From a bacterium (GTDB taxonomy: Bacteria > Planctomycetota > Planctomycetia > Pirellulales > Pirellulaceae): a stretch of 64,000 bases of DNA. The translations under genes and the position numbers were made by a program. This document shows positions 52,006-59,543 of this stretch, in pieces; positions within the stretch are counted from its first letter, which is position 1; each line of letters opens with the position of its first letter. The stretch spans positions 1-64,000 of the forward strand of contig JAUIGN010000008.1 of the NCBI GenBank assembly GCA_030430075.1, written 5' to 3'. The notes beneath the pieces are model-generated. The model was given only the letters and a program-made list of their open reading frames with translations, ran no database searches and was not told the DNA's origin.

Positions 52006-53448
52006 ATGACCGATTCTTCGAGGAAAAGTAACTGGAAGGACCTCGCCGAGCAGCTCGGCGCCAATGTGCCCGCGGAGACGCCCTCTCCCCCCGAACCCGA
52101 AAATCGGCCCGTGGAAGCTGCCACACCGCCACCGCCGCCCAAGCGGAAGCAGGCGACGCAAAAGAAATCCGGATGGGGGACGATTGCCAGCCTGTTGGGG
52201 ATTGAGTCCTCGTCCCCGCAAGTAGACGAGGCTGCGGCCGTCCCAGAGCCGGAGGCCAAGCCGCCTGCGGCACCCGCGACGGTCGAGCCCCCGACGGGCA
52301 GCAACGCCGCAGCCGAGGCCGGAATGGATGAAGCGGCCCGCCCGGCGTCGATGGAGGCGGATGCACCCGCAGTTTCCGATGTTGCCGCAGGGCTGCCAAG
52401 TGCGCCGGCCAAATCGGCCGGTCCAGGCCAGGAAACACCTCGCCGTTCGACCTTCGGCGGCGGGCTGCTCGAACCGACCGATCCGCCGGAAGATACCGCG
52501 GTTGAGGCCGAGCCCGAGCTGCCGGCGGCTTCCAGTCCGGCAGCCGAAGCGGCGACCCCCGCACCGACAAGCGAACCGGAATCCCAGGACGAAGAGCGTT
52601 CGGTCCGTTCACGCGGTTCCGGACGCGGCCGCCGCCGCCGTGGTCGCCGCGGCTCGAGCGACAGGAATGAAGCCCAGGAAAGTGACGCACGCGGAGGAGC
52701 ACCGCAAGAAGAAGACCAGCGGACGGCTGCCGACTCGGCGGCGGTCGAGCAGACGGATGACGATGACCCATTGGTCCTGCCACACGACACGTTTGTCGAC
52801 GAGACCGACAACGCCTACGACGACGAATCCGATTCGATCGACAACTCAGCCGACGACGATGCTCCCCCATCGGACGACGAGCGGCCGCGACGGCGACGGA
52901 GGCGTGGCCGCAGGCGCGGTCGGCGGGACCGGGAAGCAGACGCGGACAGTCGCCAGGAAGGCGTCACGCCGGAGACCCAGGAGGCCGACCTGGACGCAAC
53001 CCATGTGGCGACCGATGCCGCCGAGTCCACGGATGAGGATGTCGAGCCGGTTGGTGCGAGCGGGTCGGACGACAAACGTGACGGCGAGGAGGGTGCGCCG
53101 CGACGAAGGCGTCGCGGTCGCCGCCGCCGCGGCAAGCGTGAAGATTCAAAATCCGACCAGGCTGACGCGGCCGCCGACGCAAGCGATACGGACTCAGTCA
53201 GTTCGCCTTCGCAAAATGAACTCTATGATGACGGCGACGAAGAAAGCACGGAACACCCGCACGAGGCGAAGGCGGGTGACGAGCGGGACGACGCCGAATC
53301 CCGTCATCGAAAAATCCCGACCTGGTCCGACGCGATTGGTGGAATCGTGGACAGCAATCTGGCGTCACGATCGAAGAATTCGAGCCCCTCGAGGCGCGGC
53401 CGAGGGGGGCGGGGCCGTGGCCGCCAGAGCGACCGCTCGTCTTCGTAG
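52006..53448 (+). CDS. Low-complexity Arg/Glu/Asp/Pro-rich protein with W..LA..LG motifs
   Basis: The 480-residue protein has no recognised catalytic domain. Two short similar motifs stand at the N-terminus: NWKDLAEQLGANVPAETPS and GWGTIASLLGIESSSPQ. The rest alternates acidic, Ala/Pro-rich stretches with Arg clusters (RGRRRRGRR, RRRRRRGRRRGRRDRE, RRRRGRRRRGKR) and ends in SRSKNSSPSRRGRGGRGRGR. The Arg/Gly clusters look like nucleic-acid-binding RGG-type regions. The codon pattern and start are consistent with a real gene. Function unknown. Confidence 0.65.
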   Translation: MTDSSRKSNWKDLAEQLGANVPAETPSPPEPENRPVEAATPPPPPKRKQATQKKSGWGTIASLLGIESSSPQVDEAAAVPEPEAKPPAAPATVEPPTGSNAAAEAGMDEAARPASMEADAPAVSDVAAGLPSAPAKSAGPGQETPRRSTFGGGLLEPTDPPEDTAVEAEPELPAASSPAAEAATPAPTSEPESQDEERSVRSRGSGRGRRRRGRRGSSDRNEAQESDARGGAPQEEDQRTAADSAAVEQTDDDDPLVLPHDTFVDETDNAYDDESDSIDNSADDDAPPSDDERPRRRRRRGRRRGRRDREADADSRQEGVTPETQEADLDATHVATDAAESTDEDVEPVGASGSDDKRDGEEGAPRRRRRGRRRRGKREDSKSDQADAAADASDTDSVSSPSQNELYDDGDEESTEHPHEAKAGDERDDAESRHRKIPTWSDAIGGIVDSNLASRSKNSSPSRRGRGGRGRGRQSDRSSS

Positions 53449-53625
53449 TCCCGCACCGCACTCGCTCGACTTGACTGAATTCGCCCGGCTTGACTGTGGC
53501 AGAGGTGTCACGCGCCTGCCGGTATGCCCGCAGCGGCGGCCATGATGCCGGGCGTTGCCCCGGCCCTCAGGGTCGCCGGCGGCGTTCGCAGGCAGCCAGC
53601 AGTCGATCGCTGCCTCGATGTTGGC

Positions 53626-54369
53626 TTACTTGATGGCGATCGTGTGTTGCAGCGGTCGCAGGATGTTGTCGATGACGTAGTCACCGATCAAGGTCTCACA
53701 GACGTCGGACAAGTGCTTCATGGCGCTTACGTAAGTCTCGCCCGGATCCAAGCTTCCATAGCGGCGGGCGGTCAGGTAGACGCTCAATTGTTCCTCGGGA
53801 AACTCGCCGGTGCGAATGTGGTATGCCGTCGTCCGCGTCTCAAAGCTCAAGCGGCATTGCGTCCGGCAGTCACTGTCGAGTGCCAATTGAATCGACGGTT
53901 CGTTACAGATGACCGTGGCGCCGGGTATGTCGGCCATGCGATCAAAGGCGGGCGTCAGCCCGAGGGCCTCAACAAGCAGTTGGTTGTGGTTGCCCCGGTA
54001 GGTAAAGTCGAAGCCGAACATCACATTCAGTGATTCACAGTCAATGGGACTGACCGAGAGCGCATAGGGCGCGACTTCCAAGACCATCTGATGCTGTTCC
54101 AGCGCATCATCGACCGACGAGGGGTTGACGAATCCCGAGCAGACGCGGCGGTTTTCGACGGTGGCCCAACGGTAGTTGCCGCGGTCTTTGTCTTCTTCCA
54201 GTACAAATTCACCCCGATCGCGGTTGTAGAAATTCCGCATCGACGGATACCGCTTCTGGATCTGCTCGAAGAAGTGGAGCACCGTTTCACGGTTTTGCGG
54301 CAGGTCCATTTCCGTGTTGAGATTGACGTTTAGATAATAATCATCGCTCAACGAGCCGTAATGATCCAT
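53626..54369 (-). CDS. Conserved-looking cytoplasmic protein, unknown function
   Basis: The 247-residue protein starts at the ATG at 54369, with GAGGAG seven bases upstream, and opens MDHYGSLSDDYYLNVNLNTEMDLP. It has no signal peptide or membrane segment and reads as an ordinary alpha/beta globular protein (RETVLHFFEQIQKRYPSMRNFYNRDRGEFVLEEDKDR, LNVMFGFDFTYRGNHNQLLVEALG, ARRYGSLDPGETYVSAMKHLSDVCETLIGDYV). I do not recognise the family. Neighbours do not suggest a role. Confidence 0.72.
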   Translation of the reverse strand: MDHYGSLSDDYYLNVNLNTEMDLPQNRETVLHFFEQIQKRYPSMRNFYNRDRGEFVLEEDKDRGNYRWATVENRRVCSGFVNPSSVDDALEQHQMVLEVAPYALSVSPIDCESLNVMFGFDFTYRGNHNQLLVEALGLTPAFDRMADIPGATVICNEPSIQLALDSDCRTQCRLSFETRTTAYHIRTGEFPEEQLSVYLTARRYGSLDPGETYVSAMKHLSDVCETLIGDYVIDNILRPLQHTIAIK

Positions 54370-54592
54370 GAGGGGCTCCTCGAAAGAAGTGACAGCCAAG
54401 CCCGACCCGACCGCGGGGTGCACGCACGCTCCTCCATCCGATGGTCGACGTTGGTACGCACCGACTGGCCGCGAAGGGCGTCGATTGGCCGCGAAAGGCA
54501 ACTGATCGGTTGACACGAGGTCCAAACCGCGAAATGTTACTTAACGCAAATTTTATCCGGAAACTTCATACAAGGCCAGGACGGTTACCCCG

Positions 54593-55105
54593 ATGCACAG
54601 TTGCCTGTTCTCGACGGAGTTGGGTTGGTCGGCCGCATTATGGAGCGAACTGGGGCTCTGCGAACTGAAGTTTGGCTATCCGACACCGGCCGCGGCGGTT
54701 GCCGCGCTCCGCGAGTTCGTCGACCCGACCCCTCCGACGAACTCCGCCAAAAAGTTGGTGGCCCGTTTGCAGACGTTTGCCCGTGGTGAACCGGTCGGCG
54801 ACTTTCTCGACATCTCGCTGGACACATCCCACCTGACTGACTTCGGCGGCGCGGTCACGGCGCGGTGCCGTCTCATCCCGCCGGGCGAAACCCTTTCGTA
54901 TGGTGCGCTGGCCGAGGCGGCCGGCTATCCAGGGGCGGCGCGCGCCGTGGGAAGCGTGATGCGCAAGAATCGCTGGCCGCTGGTGGTTCCCTGCCACCGG
55001 GTCGTCGCTGCAGGCGGCAAACTGGGGGGATTTTCCGCGCCCAGCGGCCCGGACATGAAACGTCGGCTGCTGCGGTTGGAGGGAGCCGACTTGGTACCCG
55101 GATGA
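54593..55105 (+). CDS. ogt: Methylated-DNA-[protein]-cysteine S-methyltransferase
   Basis: The 170-residue protein transfers the methyl group of O6-methylguanine to its own cysteine, Cys134 in VVPCHRVV. The family pattern is complete: IPPGETLSYGALAEAAGYPGAARAVGSVMRKN with the DNA-binding helix and Arg finger, then PLVVPCHRVVAAGGKLGGFSAP. The N-terminal half is the usual less conserved domain. The ATG at 54593 (MHSCLFSTELGWSAAL) fits the family start. It is transcribed alone. Confidence 0.93.
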   Translation: MHSCLFSTELGWSAALWSELGLCELKFGYPTPAAAVAALREFVDPTPPTNSAKKLVARLQTFARGEPVGDFLDISLDTSHLTDFGGAVTARCRLIPPGETLSYGALAEAAGYPGAARAVGSVMRKNRWPLVVPCHRVVAAGGKLGGFSAPSGPDMKRRLLRLEGADLVPG

Positions 55106-55481
55106 GGCGAGCGGACCGACGAGTGCGGCCAATGGACTGACCCGAATCAGCCGGGTCCCCTCGAGCCGCTCGACTTGACGCGACGATTCTGCAGCGCGAG
55201 ATGCCCAAACCACACGAACTGACCTGGCGCCCAGGTCCGCAATCCGTCGGTCATGCGCCGCACGACGCCTGGGGCCATGCGTGTCACACGGACGGTCCAA
55301 GCTCCATTCGGAACTGCCCGCTGCCGAATCCCATCATCCGCCCCGGCGCCGAAATTCAGATCAAGTCAAAAGTCTCGACGCCGGACTTTCACAACTGTCG
55401 GTTGCGAGCCCCCTGGATTTTCGGCATAATGAGTGACTTGAGTCGCCCGCTCACTATGCCGGCGGCTAACCGCAACACAAC
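55106..55481. other. Intergenic region upstream of tRNA-Arg
   Basis: No gene is supported in these ~375 bases. They hold the promoter region of tRNA-Arg, which could not be fixed to a consensus. Confidence 0.3.
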
Positions 55482-55555
55482 GCACCCCTAGCTCAACTGG
55501 ATAGAGCATCGGTCTACGAAACCGAAGGTTACTGGTTCGAACCCAGTGGGGTGTA
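55482..55555 (+). tRNA. tRNA-Arg (ACG)
   Basis: The gene folds as a full cloverleaf. Acceptor GCACCCC pairs with GGGGTGT, the anticodon arm is TCGGT-CTACGAA-ACCGA, and the T arm is ACTGG-TTCGAAC-CCAGT. The anticodon ACG decodes CGN with inosine, the main arginine tRNA in bacteria. A hairpin with T-run follows at 55574. The DNA beyond is accessory in character, so this tRNA may mark the edge of an inserted segment. Confidence 0.95.
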
Positions 55556-55573
55556 CTCGACCTACGACGATTC

Positions 55574-55620
55574 AACCCCTCGATTGTACCTGAGGTACAT
55601 CCGAGGGGTTCCTCGTTTTT
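55574..55620 (+). terminator. Terminator after tRNA-Arg
   Basis: AACCCCTCG...CGAGGGGTT (nine pairs) encloses TGTACCT-G-AGGTACA (seven pairs), followed by CCTCG and five T residues. Confidence 0.85.
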
Positions 55621-55663
55621 ACACCTTCGGAGCCCGACATTCTCTTTCTCACCAACACCGGGC

Positions 55664-55705
55664 GTTGAGCCAAACGAGACAAGGGTTGAGCCAAACGAGA
55701 CAAGG
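55664..55705. repeat. Perfect 21-bp tandem duplication
   Basis: GTTGAGCCAAACGAGACAAG plus G occurs twice head to tail. In the DUF2293 frame it encodes VEPNETR twice, just before the region that looks like the missing N-terminus of that protein. Confidence 0.8.
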
Positions 55706-55819
55706 ATCGTCACCCCTGGCCCTAGCGACCAAGAAGTCCGAACAGCAGACGGCCTTGTACTTCAGGTTCCCACTGGCTGGGAGCTACTGCCGCCCGGTGA
55801 CGCCGCCCTGACCAGGCGC

Positions 55820-56386
55820 GTGAAAGCGGCCGGCCCGACCTGGACCGTTCAGGAGAAGAAGGGCCGCAAGACTTTTTCGCGGGGCGTCTGGGCTCCAGCA
55901 GAACGTGTCGCCTCGATTCTCGCTGAACTAGAAGCAGAACGCTCAACCGACGCCTACGCGAAACGGAGGGCGGCGGACACGGCTCGACGCAATCGGAAAC
56001 ACGCCGAGTACGTTGAAGAATTTCGTGCAGCCGTTCTGGCGTTCCTGGAATTCGCACCGGGTTATGACGATCTGGCCGAACAACTCGCAGACGCGGTCAC
56101 GCAGCACGCAACTCCTGTGGGCAGTGGCACAGTGGCTCGGACGCATCGGATACCGATTTGGCAGCGTGCCGAGTCTGCGGTCATCGCCTGGTTGCGACAC
56201 CAAACGACCGCCTACGACAACATGAAGATCGCTCGGCTCAAAGGCAAACGGCGAGAAGTTCGCCGCATGTTGGCGGAAGAGTCACGACGCCTGCTCGAAA
56301 GCTACCGCGAAGGACGGCCAGCCGATGCGACAAGCTGTCCGCTCCAGCGTGCCTTGGCGCAGTCTGAGATAACGGAGATCACCTGA
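55820..56386 (+). CDS. DUF2293 protein (N-terminus possibly truncated)
   Basis: The 188 residues from the GTG at 55820 hold the conserved DUF2293 end: [21 protein letters not shown] then [18 protein letters not shown]. The same frame is open upstream without an ATG and reads VRTADGLVLQVPTGWELLPP then GDAALTRR before the GTG. That looks like authentic N-terminal sequence of this family (inference from pattern), so the true start may have been lost when the segment was joined to the tRNA-Arg side, or a rare start is used. The product is basic and has no signal. TspO starts inside its stop codon (TGATG), so the two are co-translated. Confidence 0.75.
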   Translation: MKAAGPTWTVQEKKGRKTFSRGVWAPAERVASILAELEAERSTDAYAKRRAADTARRNRKHAEYVEEFRAAVLAFLEFAPGYDDLAEQLADAVTQHATPVGSGTVARTHRIPIWQRAESAVIAWLRHQTTAYDNMKIARLKGKRREVRRMLAEESRRLLESYREGRPADATSCPLQRALAQSEITEIT

Positions 56387-56868
56387 TGACAGAACGAACT
56401 CGCTGGATCGGCCTTGTCGTCTTCATCGTGATCTGCCTCGGTGCTGGTGGCCTGGGAGCCATCGCAACGACGCCGGAGATTGAAGGCTGGTACAAGACGA
56501 TCGAGAAGCCGTCGTGGAACCCGCCCGACGACGTATTCGGCCCGGTCTGGACGACGCTCTTTGTGATGATGGCGATCGCGGCCTGGATGGTCTGGATACC
56601 GGAAGGGCTCAAGGCCGGGGCGATGCCACTCACGCTGTTCGCCGTGCAACTCGGTCTGAACGTCGCTTGGTCGTGGATCTTCTTCGGCATGCACCAACCA
56701 GGCTGGGCGTTCGTCGAGATCGTCGTTCTGTGGCTGGCGATCGTGGCAACCACGGTTGCGTTCCTCCGCAGGTCGAAGATCGCCGGCTGGCTGATGGTGC
56801 CGTACTTGACGTGGGTCAGTTTTGCCAGCGTGCTCAACTTCACGATCTGGCGGTTGAACGCGGGATAA
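56386..56868 (+). CDS. tspO: TspO/MBR-family membrane protein
   Basis: The 160-residue protein has five membrane segments and the Trp-rich family pattern: [58 protein letters not shown], and the end [19 protein letters not shown]. TspO binds porphyrins and sterols and affects stress responses. It starts in the DUF2293 stop. A second fragment of the same family lies at 63669-63785. Confidence 0.92.
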   Translation: MTERTRWIGLVVFIVICLGAGGLGAIATTPEIEGWYKTIEKPSWNPPDDVFGPVWTTLFVMMAIAAWMVWIPEGLKAGAMPLTLFAVQLGLNVAWSWIFFGMHQPGWAFVEIVVLWLAIVATTVAFLRRSKIAGWLMVPYLTWVSFASVLNFTIWRLNAG

Positions 56869-56879
56869 GGCGCGGGACA

Positions 56880-57258
56880 AGGTGCCAACCATGTCGCGAG
56901 CACAGAGTTGTGAAACTGCTCTTGGTAACATGAGTTGCATCGTTGCTCGATGTTGCTGTCATCCCGAAAGCCAGGCTCATGTTCGTAACGCGAAGCTACG
57001 TCGTCCGCTCGCTCTTATCACTCGTGGCGCGCACATTGGAAGCGCTGCCCGCGATGGCGGCCCCGCCGCGCTGCCGGGGTTCAAGGGCAACGTTACGGCG
57101 GTTTCCATGTCGCCGTTCTGGGATGAGCCACTCGCCGCAATCCAGGCAAAGTACGAGAAAGTCAGGCAGATGGCTTTCCTGTTGAGGACAGAGAACAAGG
57201 ACGCAGCCAACGCCGATGGCTCCATGTCAAAGGAGCAGCAGCGAGATTATGGGCTGGC
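56880..57258 (+). pseudogene. Relic of a SASA esterase gene with internal deletion
   Basis: The left part (56880-57040) matches the upstream region and signal peptide of the intact gene at 61215 (GTGCCAA...GCGAGC.CAGAGTTG...), and its signal reads MFVTRSYVVRSLLSLVAR. The right part, KGNVTAVSMSPFWDEPLAAI followed by QAKYEKVRQMAFLLRTENK, matches the C-terminal region of the gene at 62367. Everything between, including the GQSNM serine motif, is missing and the frames do not join. Confidence 0.8.
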
Positions 57259-57462
57259 AAGACACCTCGGTTCCGTTCCATACGGAAGTTACCGACTTCA
57301 ACCGTCGTTACCGTACGCCGCATATGGAGCAAGGCACGGCCCACGAAGGTGGCGTCCGCGTCCCCATGATTGTCTCTTGGCCGGGTGTGACCAAAGCCGC
57401 TTCGGTTTGTCGGCAGTCCGTGATCATTGAAGACTTCTTCCCCACGGTTCTGGAAATGGCCG
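57249..57462 (+). pseudogene. Relic of a sulfatase gene with internal deletion
   Basis: MGWQDTSVPFHTEVTDFNRR followed by YRTPHME is the N-terminal part of an arylsulfatase, and QGTAHEGGVRVPMIVSWPGV then IIEDFFPTVLEMA is a C-terminal part. The two are fused directly, without the CxPSR active site that should stand between. It cannot be a working enzyme. Confidence 0.8.
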
Positions 57463-57809
57463 CTCGATCAGTTCACCGACCGAGTGCTTCACGAGAAGTC
57501 CGTCCTTGTAGCTCTGGCCGGCCCGGTCGCCGAAATGACTCACGGCGGCGAGCCCTTCCATCCTGGTTTCGTCGCTGAGTGGGCAGCGGATTGGAAGCTC
57601 GCCTGGGAAGCGGCCGCTCCGCGATCTCCACTCGATCAGAAACGTCTGGCCTACCTGGAGCAGACGACCGCGCGGCTCTATCGACCGCTCGACCGCTCGA
57701 CCGGGAGGACGACTGGGCGGCGCTGGCGGCGATCGTGGACAATCGCCTCGCCCACGAAACACTCGACGGAGAAGAGGTGGAATACATCGTGCGGCGGTGG
57801 ACTCGCTGA
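57461..57809 (+). pseudogene. Relic resembling an M41-type peptidase domain, frameshifted
   Basis: LDQFTDRVLHEKSVLVALAG, then EPFHPGFVAEWAADWKLAWE and KRLAYLEQTTARLYRPLD, are read in one frame. The continuation REDDWAALAAIVDNRLAHET then GEEVEYIVRRW to the TGA at 57807 is in another. The switch occurs at a duplicated GACCGCTC (about 57680-57700). The pattern is that of the M41-like protease region of planctomycete proteins (low certainty for the family name). The segment 57810-58108 shows nothing recognisable. Confidence 0.55.
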
Positions 57810-58108
57810 AGAACTTCCGGAAAAGTCTGTCAAACGAGGGAATAGAATCGACTGCTCGCGCATCGAACATCCCGTTGGCGGAAAAAACGCGAACCATCCT
57901 GAGCGATTCGCGTCTAACGACTCAGACAACGAACAACACCTGAAAAGGACAAGGCAGAGTTTTCCGATGTTGACGATCATACGCAGTTATCTCGGTGCGA
58001 AAAGTGATGGGCGATTTGCCGAACGTTCGGCCCAGTGTCGTTTGAATACGACGCTGCCCGCACTTCCTCTGCGCTTGTGACCCAGGCGATTGCCTGACGC
58101 CTTTCAAC

Positions 58109-58144
58109 AAGGCCCGGTGTCATGAGCGACATCGGGCCTTTTTT
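58109..58144 (+). terminator. Rho-independent terminator before the tRNA array
   Basis: AAGGCCCGGTGTC pairs with GACATCGGGCCTT (one G-T) around ATGAGC and runs into six T residues. It would end transcription from the relic region just before the first tRNA. Confidence 0.9.
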
Positions 58145-58166
58145 CGTACCTATTCCAAAACAACTT

Positions 58167-58238
58167 GGGCTGGTAGCTGAGACGGTCTAGCGGCGGTCTG
58201 AAGAACCGCAGACGAGGATTCGAGCGCCTCCCGGCCCA
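58167..58238 (+). tRNA. tRNA-Phe (GAA), tRNA array
   Basis: Acceptor GGGCTGG/CCGGCCC; anticodon arm GCGGT-CTGAAGA-ACCGC; T arm GAGGA-TTCGAGC-GCCTC with one mismatch. It is the first gene of the array and has no encoded CCA. Confidence 0.85.
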
Positions 58239-58266
58239 CTTCGCGCTCAGTGTACGCACAGAACAC

Positions 58267-58339
58267 GGCCCGTTCGAATTCGGGTGAGGTCATCGGTCTT
58301 TCAAGCCGAGCAGGTTGGGTTCGACTCCCTCACCTTCCG
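58267..58339 (+). tRNA. tRNA-Glu (TTC)-like, degenerate
   Basis: Anticodon arm TCGGT-CTTTCAA-GCCGA gives TTC, and the length (73) is right. The acceptor GGCCCGT/ACCTTCC pairs only 4 of 7 and the T stem has three pairs. It is likely decayed or a strongly diverged array member. Confidence 0.5.
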
Positions 58340-58352
58340 CTGCAAAAAACGT

Positions 58353-58424
58353 GTGTCCTTGGCCGAGCGGCAAAGGCTCCAGGCTTCCAACCTGGCGAGG
58401 CGGGTTCGACTCCCGCAGGGCACT
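58353..58424 (+). tRNA. tRNA-Gly (TCC), tRNA array
   Basis: Acceptor GTGTCCT/AGGGCAC; anticodon arm CCAGG-CTTCCAA-CCTGG; T arm GCGGG-TTCGACT-CCCGC. Its last three bases overlap the predicted start of the next tRNA. Confidence 0.88.
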
Positions 58425-58493
58425 CTCTCCGGCGCGTAGTCGCGGCGTGAGCCTTTGAAGCTTGCAGGTCGGGTGCGATTCCCGGACGGAGTG
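58422..58493 (+). tRNA. tRNA-Gln (TTG)-like, tRNA array
   Basis: Anticodon loop CTTTGAA gives TTG. The acceptor ACTCTCT/ACGGAGT pairs 6 of 7. The T loop is TGCGATT, with G in place of the usual T at position 55. The start is uncertain by a few bases. Confidence 0.6.
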
Positions 58494-58511
58494 CTTCAAT
58501 ACGACAAACAT

Positions 58512-58586
58512 TGCGGGGTAGTTGCTGTTGGTAGTGACGCCTGGCTCTGAACCAGGAGGCCGTTGGTTCGATTCCAACTCCCGCAG
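58512..58586 (+). tRNA. tRNA-Gln (CTG), tRNA array
   Basis: Acceptor TGCGGGG/TCCCGCA; anticodon arm CCTGG-CTCTGAA-CCAGG; T arm GTTGG-TTCGATT-CCAAC. This is a complete cloverleaf. Confidence 0.92.
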
Positions 58587-58608
58587 CTTGAAAGAACGGA
58601 AGCCATCC

Positions 58609-58682
58609 GGTTGGATGAGTGGCCTGTCTCGAGAACCAGTGGTCGCGATCGCGACGTGTGAGTTCGAGCCAGGCACCGATCG
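58609..58682 (+). tRNA. tRNA-Ser (CGA)-like, D arm missing
   Basis: Acceptor GGTTGGA/ACCGATC pairs 6 of 7; anticodon loop CTCGAGA gives CGA; a long variable arm GTCGCG-AT-CGCGAC supports serine. The D stem is nearly absent and the T stem is weak, so this member is degenerate. Confidence 0.5.
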
Positions 58683-58716
58683 ACGAAGCCGGATTGGTCG
58701 TTTCCGCGGAAACAAC

Positions 58717-58789
58717 ACGCGCCTCTGATGTAATGGCCGCATGACTGATTCCAAACCAGTTGGTCAGGGTTCAAGTCCTTGGGGGCGTG
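58717..58789 (+). tRNA. tRNA-Trp (CCA), tRNA array
   Basis: Acceptor ACGCGCC/GGGGCGT (one mismatch); anticodon loop TTCCAAA; T arm CAGGG-TTCAAGT-CCTTG. Confidence 0.8.
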
Positions 58790-58792
58790 CTT

Positions 58793-58812
58793 GCGAGCGA
58801 ACGTTCGCTCGC
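58793..58812. repeat. Perfect 20-bp palindrome inside the tRNA array
   Basis: GCGAGCGAACGTTCGCTCGC is self-complementary over its whole length. It separates tRNA-Trp from a stretch (58813-58908) where no clean cloverleaf could be drawn although T-arm-like GGGTGCGACATCC is present. It may be a processing or termination signal. Confidence 0.6.
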
Positions 58813-58908
58813 CGAATGGGCTAAGTGCTCATCCAGGCCGGGCACCGACCGAAGGGTGGTCGAAGCCAGGACTGCCGGGTGCGACATCCAGACCCGCTAG
58901 GTGAACAT

Positions 58909-58983
58909 GACCAGGTACGCAAACCGGCAAAGCGAGCAGGCCGAGAACCTATGATTTTGTGGGTTCGATTCCCACCCTGGTCA
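58909..58983 (+). tRNA. tRNA-Leu (GAG)-like, tRNA array
   Basis: Acceptor GACCAGG/CCTGGTC is perfect; T arm GTGGG-TTCGATT-CCCAC is perfect; anticodon loop CCGAGAA gives GAG. The anticodon stem is weak and the long variable arm of leucine tRNAs is missing. Confidence 0.7.
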
Positions 58984-58991
58984 CTGAACAT

Positions 58992-59064
58992 GATCCCGTG
59001 GTCCAGTGGCGAAGACGCCTGGATGACACTCAGGAGATCGGTAGTTCGATTCTACCCGGGATCA
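58992..59064 (+). tRNA. tRNA-Val (GAC), tRNA array
   Basis: Acceptor GATCCCG/CGGGATC; anticodon arm CCTGG-ATGACAC-TCAGG; T arm GGTAG-TTCGATT-CTACC. Confidence 0.88.
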
Positions 59065-59133
59065 CTTTTGACAACTGGTCTGCAAGTGTTGTGGTAGCAC
59101 GCCGCTGTGGTAGCCGACCGCTGAAAACTTTAT

Positions 59134-59207
59134 GGTGTCCGTGGTGTACGCGGTAGGCACAGCTGCCTGTGAAGCAGAAGGTATGGGTTCAACTCCCATC
59201 GGTCACC
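59134..59207 (+). tRNA. tRNA-His (GTG), tRNA array
   Basis: Anticodon loop CTGTGAA; T arm ATGGG-TTCAACT-CCCAT; acceptor GTGTCCG/CGGTCAC with one mismatch. An extra G at 59134 faces C73 as required for histidine tRNAs. The 70 bases before it (59065-59133) hold no clear tRNA. Confidence 0.85.
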
Positions 59208-59214
59208 CCTTGTT

Positions 59215-59288
59215 GCCGACGTGGCTCGACTGAGAAAGGCTCCGCTCTTGTAAAGCGGTTCATGCTGGTGCGAATCCAGTCGTCGGCT
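59215..59288 (+). tRNA. tRNA-Thr (TGT), tRNA array
   Basis: Acceptor GCCGACG/CGTCGGC; anticodon arm CCGCT-CTTGTAA-AGCGG; T arm GCTGG-TGCGAAT-CCAGT, again with TGC in place of TTC in the T loop. Confidence 0.88.
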
Positions 59289-59293
59289 CTTAC

Positions 59294-59365
59294 GTCCCGA
59301 TGGTGTAACGGACAGCACAAGACCCTCCTAAGGTCTTGGTCCTGGTTCGATTCCAGGTCGGGGTG
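59294..59365 (+). tRNA. tRNA-Arg (CCT), tRNA array
   Basis: Acceptor GTCCCGA/TCGGGGT; anticodon arm AGACC-CTCCTAA-GGTCT; T arm CCTGG-TTCGATT-CCAGG. Confidence 0.9.
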
Positions 59366-59376
59366 CTGACAGATTT

Positions 59377-59448
59377 GGCTCGTGAGTGTGTTGGATCGCA
59401 TGACAGCTTCCGAAGCTGTTGGACCAGGTTCGATTCCTGGACGGGCTA
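59377..59448 (+). tRNA. tRNA-Arg (CCG), tRNA array
   Basis: Acceptor GGCTCGT/ACGGGCT; anticodon arm ACAGC-TTCCGAA-GCTGT; T arm CCAGG-TTCGATT-CCTGG. Confidence 0.9.
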
Positions 59449-59459
59449 CTCGACAACAT

Positions 59460-59530
59460 GCCTTGCGAGTGTGATGGACGCACGGTGGTCTTCGGAACCA
59501 CAAGACGGGGTTCGACTCCCTGGCGGGGTA
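59460..59530 (+). tRNA. tRNA-Arg (TCG), tRNA array
   Basis: Acceptor GCCTTGC/GCGGGGT with three G-T pairs; anticodon arm GTGGT-CTTCGGA-ACCAC; T arm CGGGG-TTCGACT-CCCTG. Confidence 0.87.
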
Positions 59531-59543
59531 CTGAAATCAACAT

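Noticed and set aside
51509..52870. 453-codon minus-strand ORF across the Arg-rich gene
   Set aside because: Low-complexity antisense of the plus-strand gene; it also overlaps the divergent intergenic repeat.
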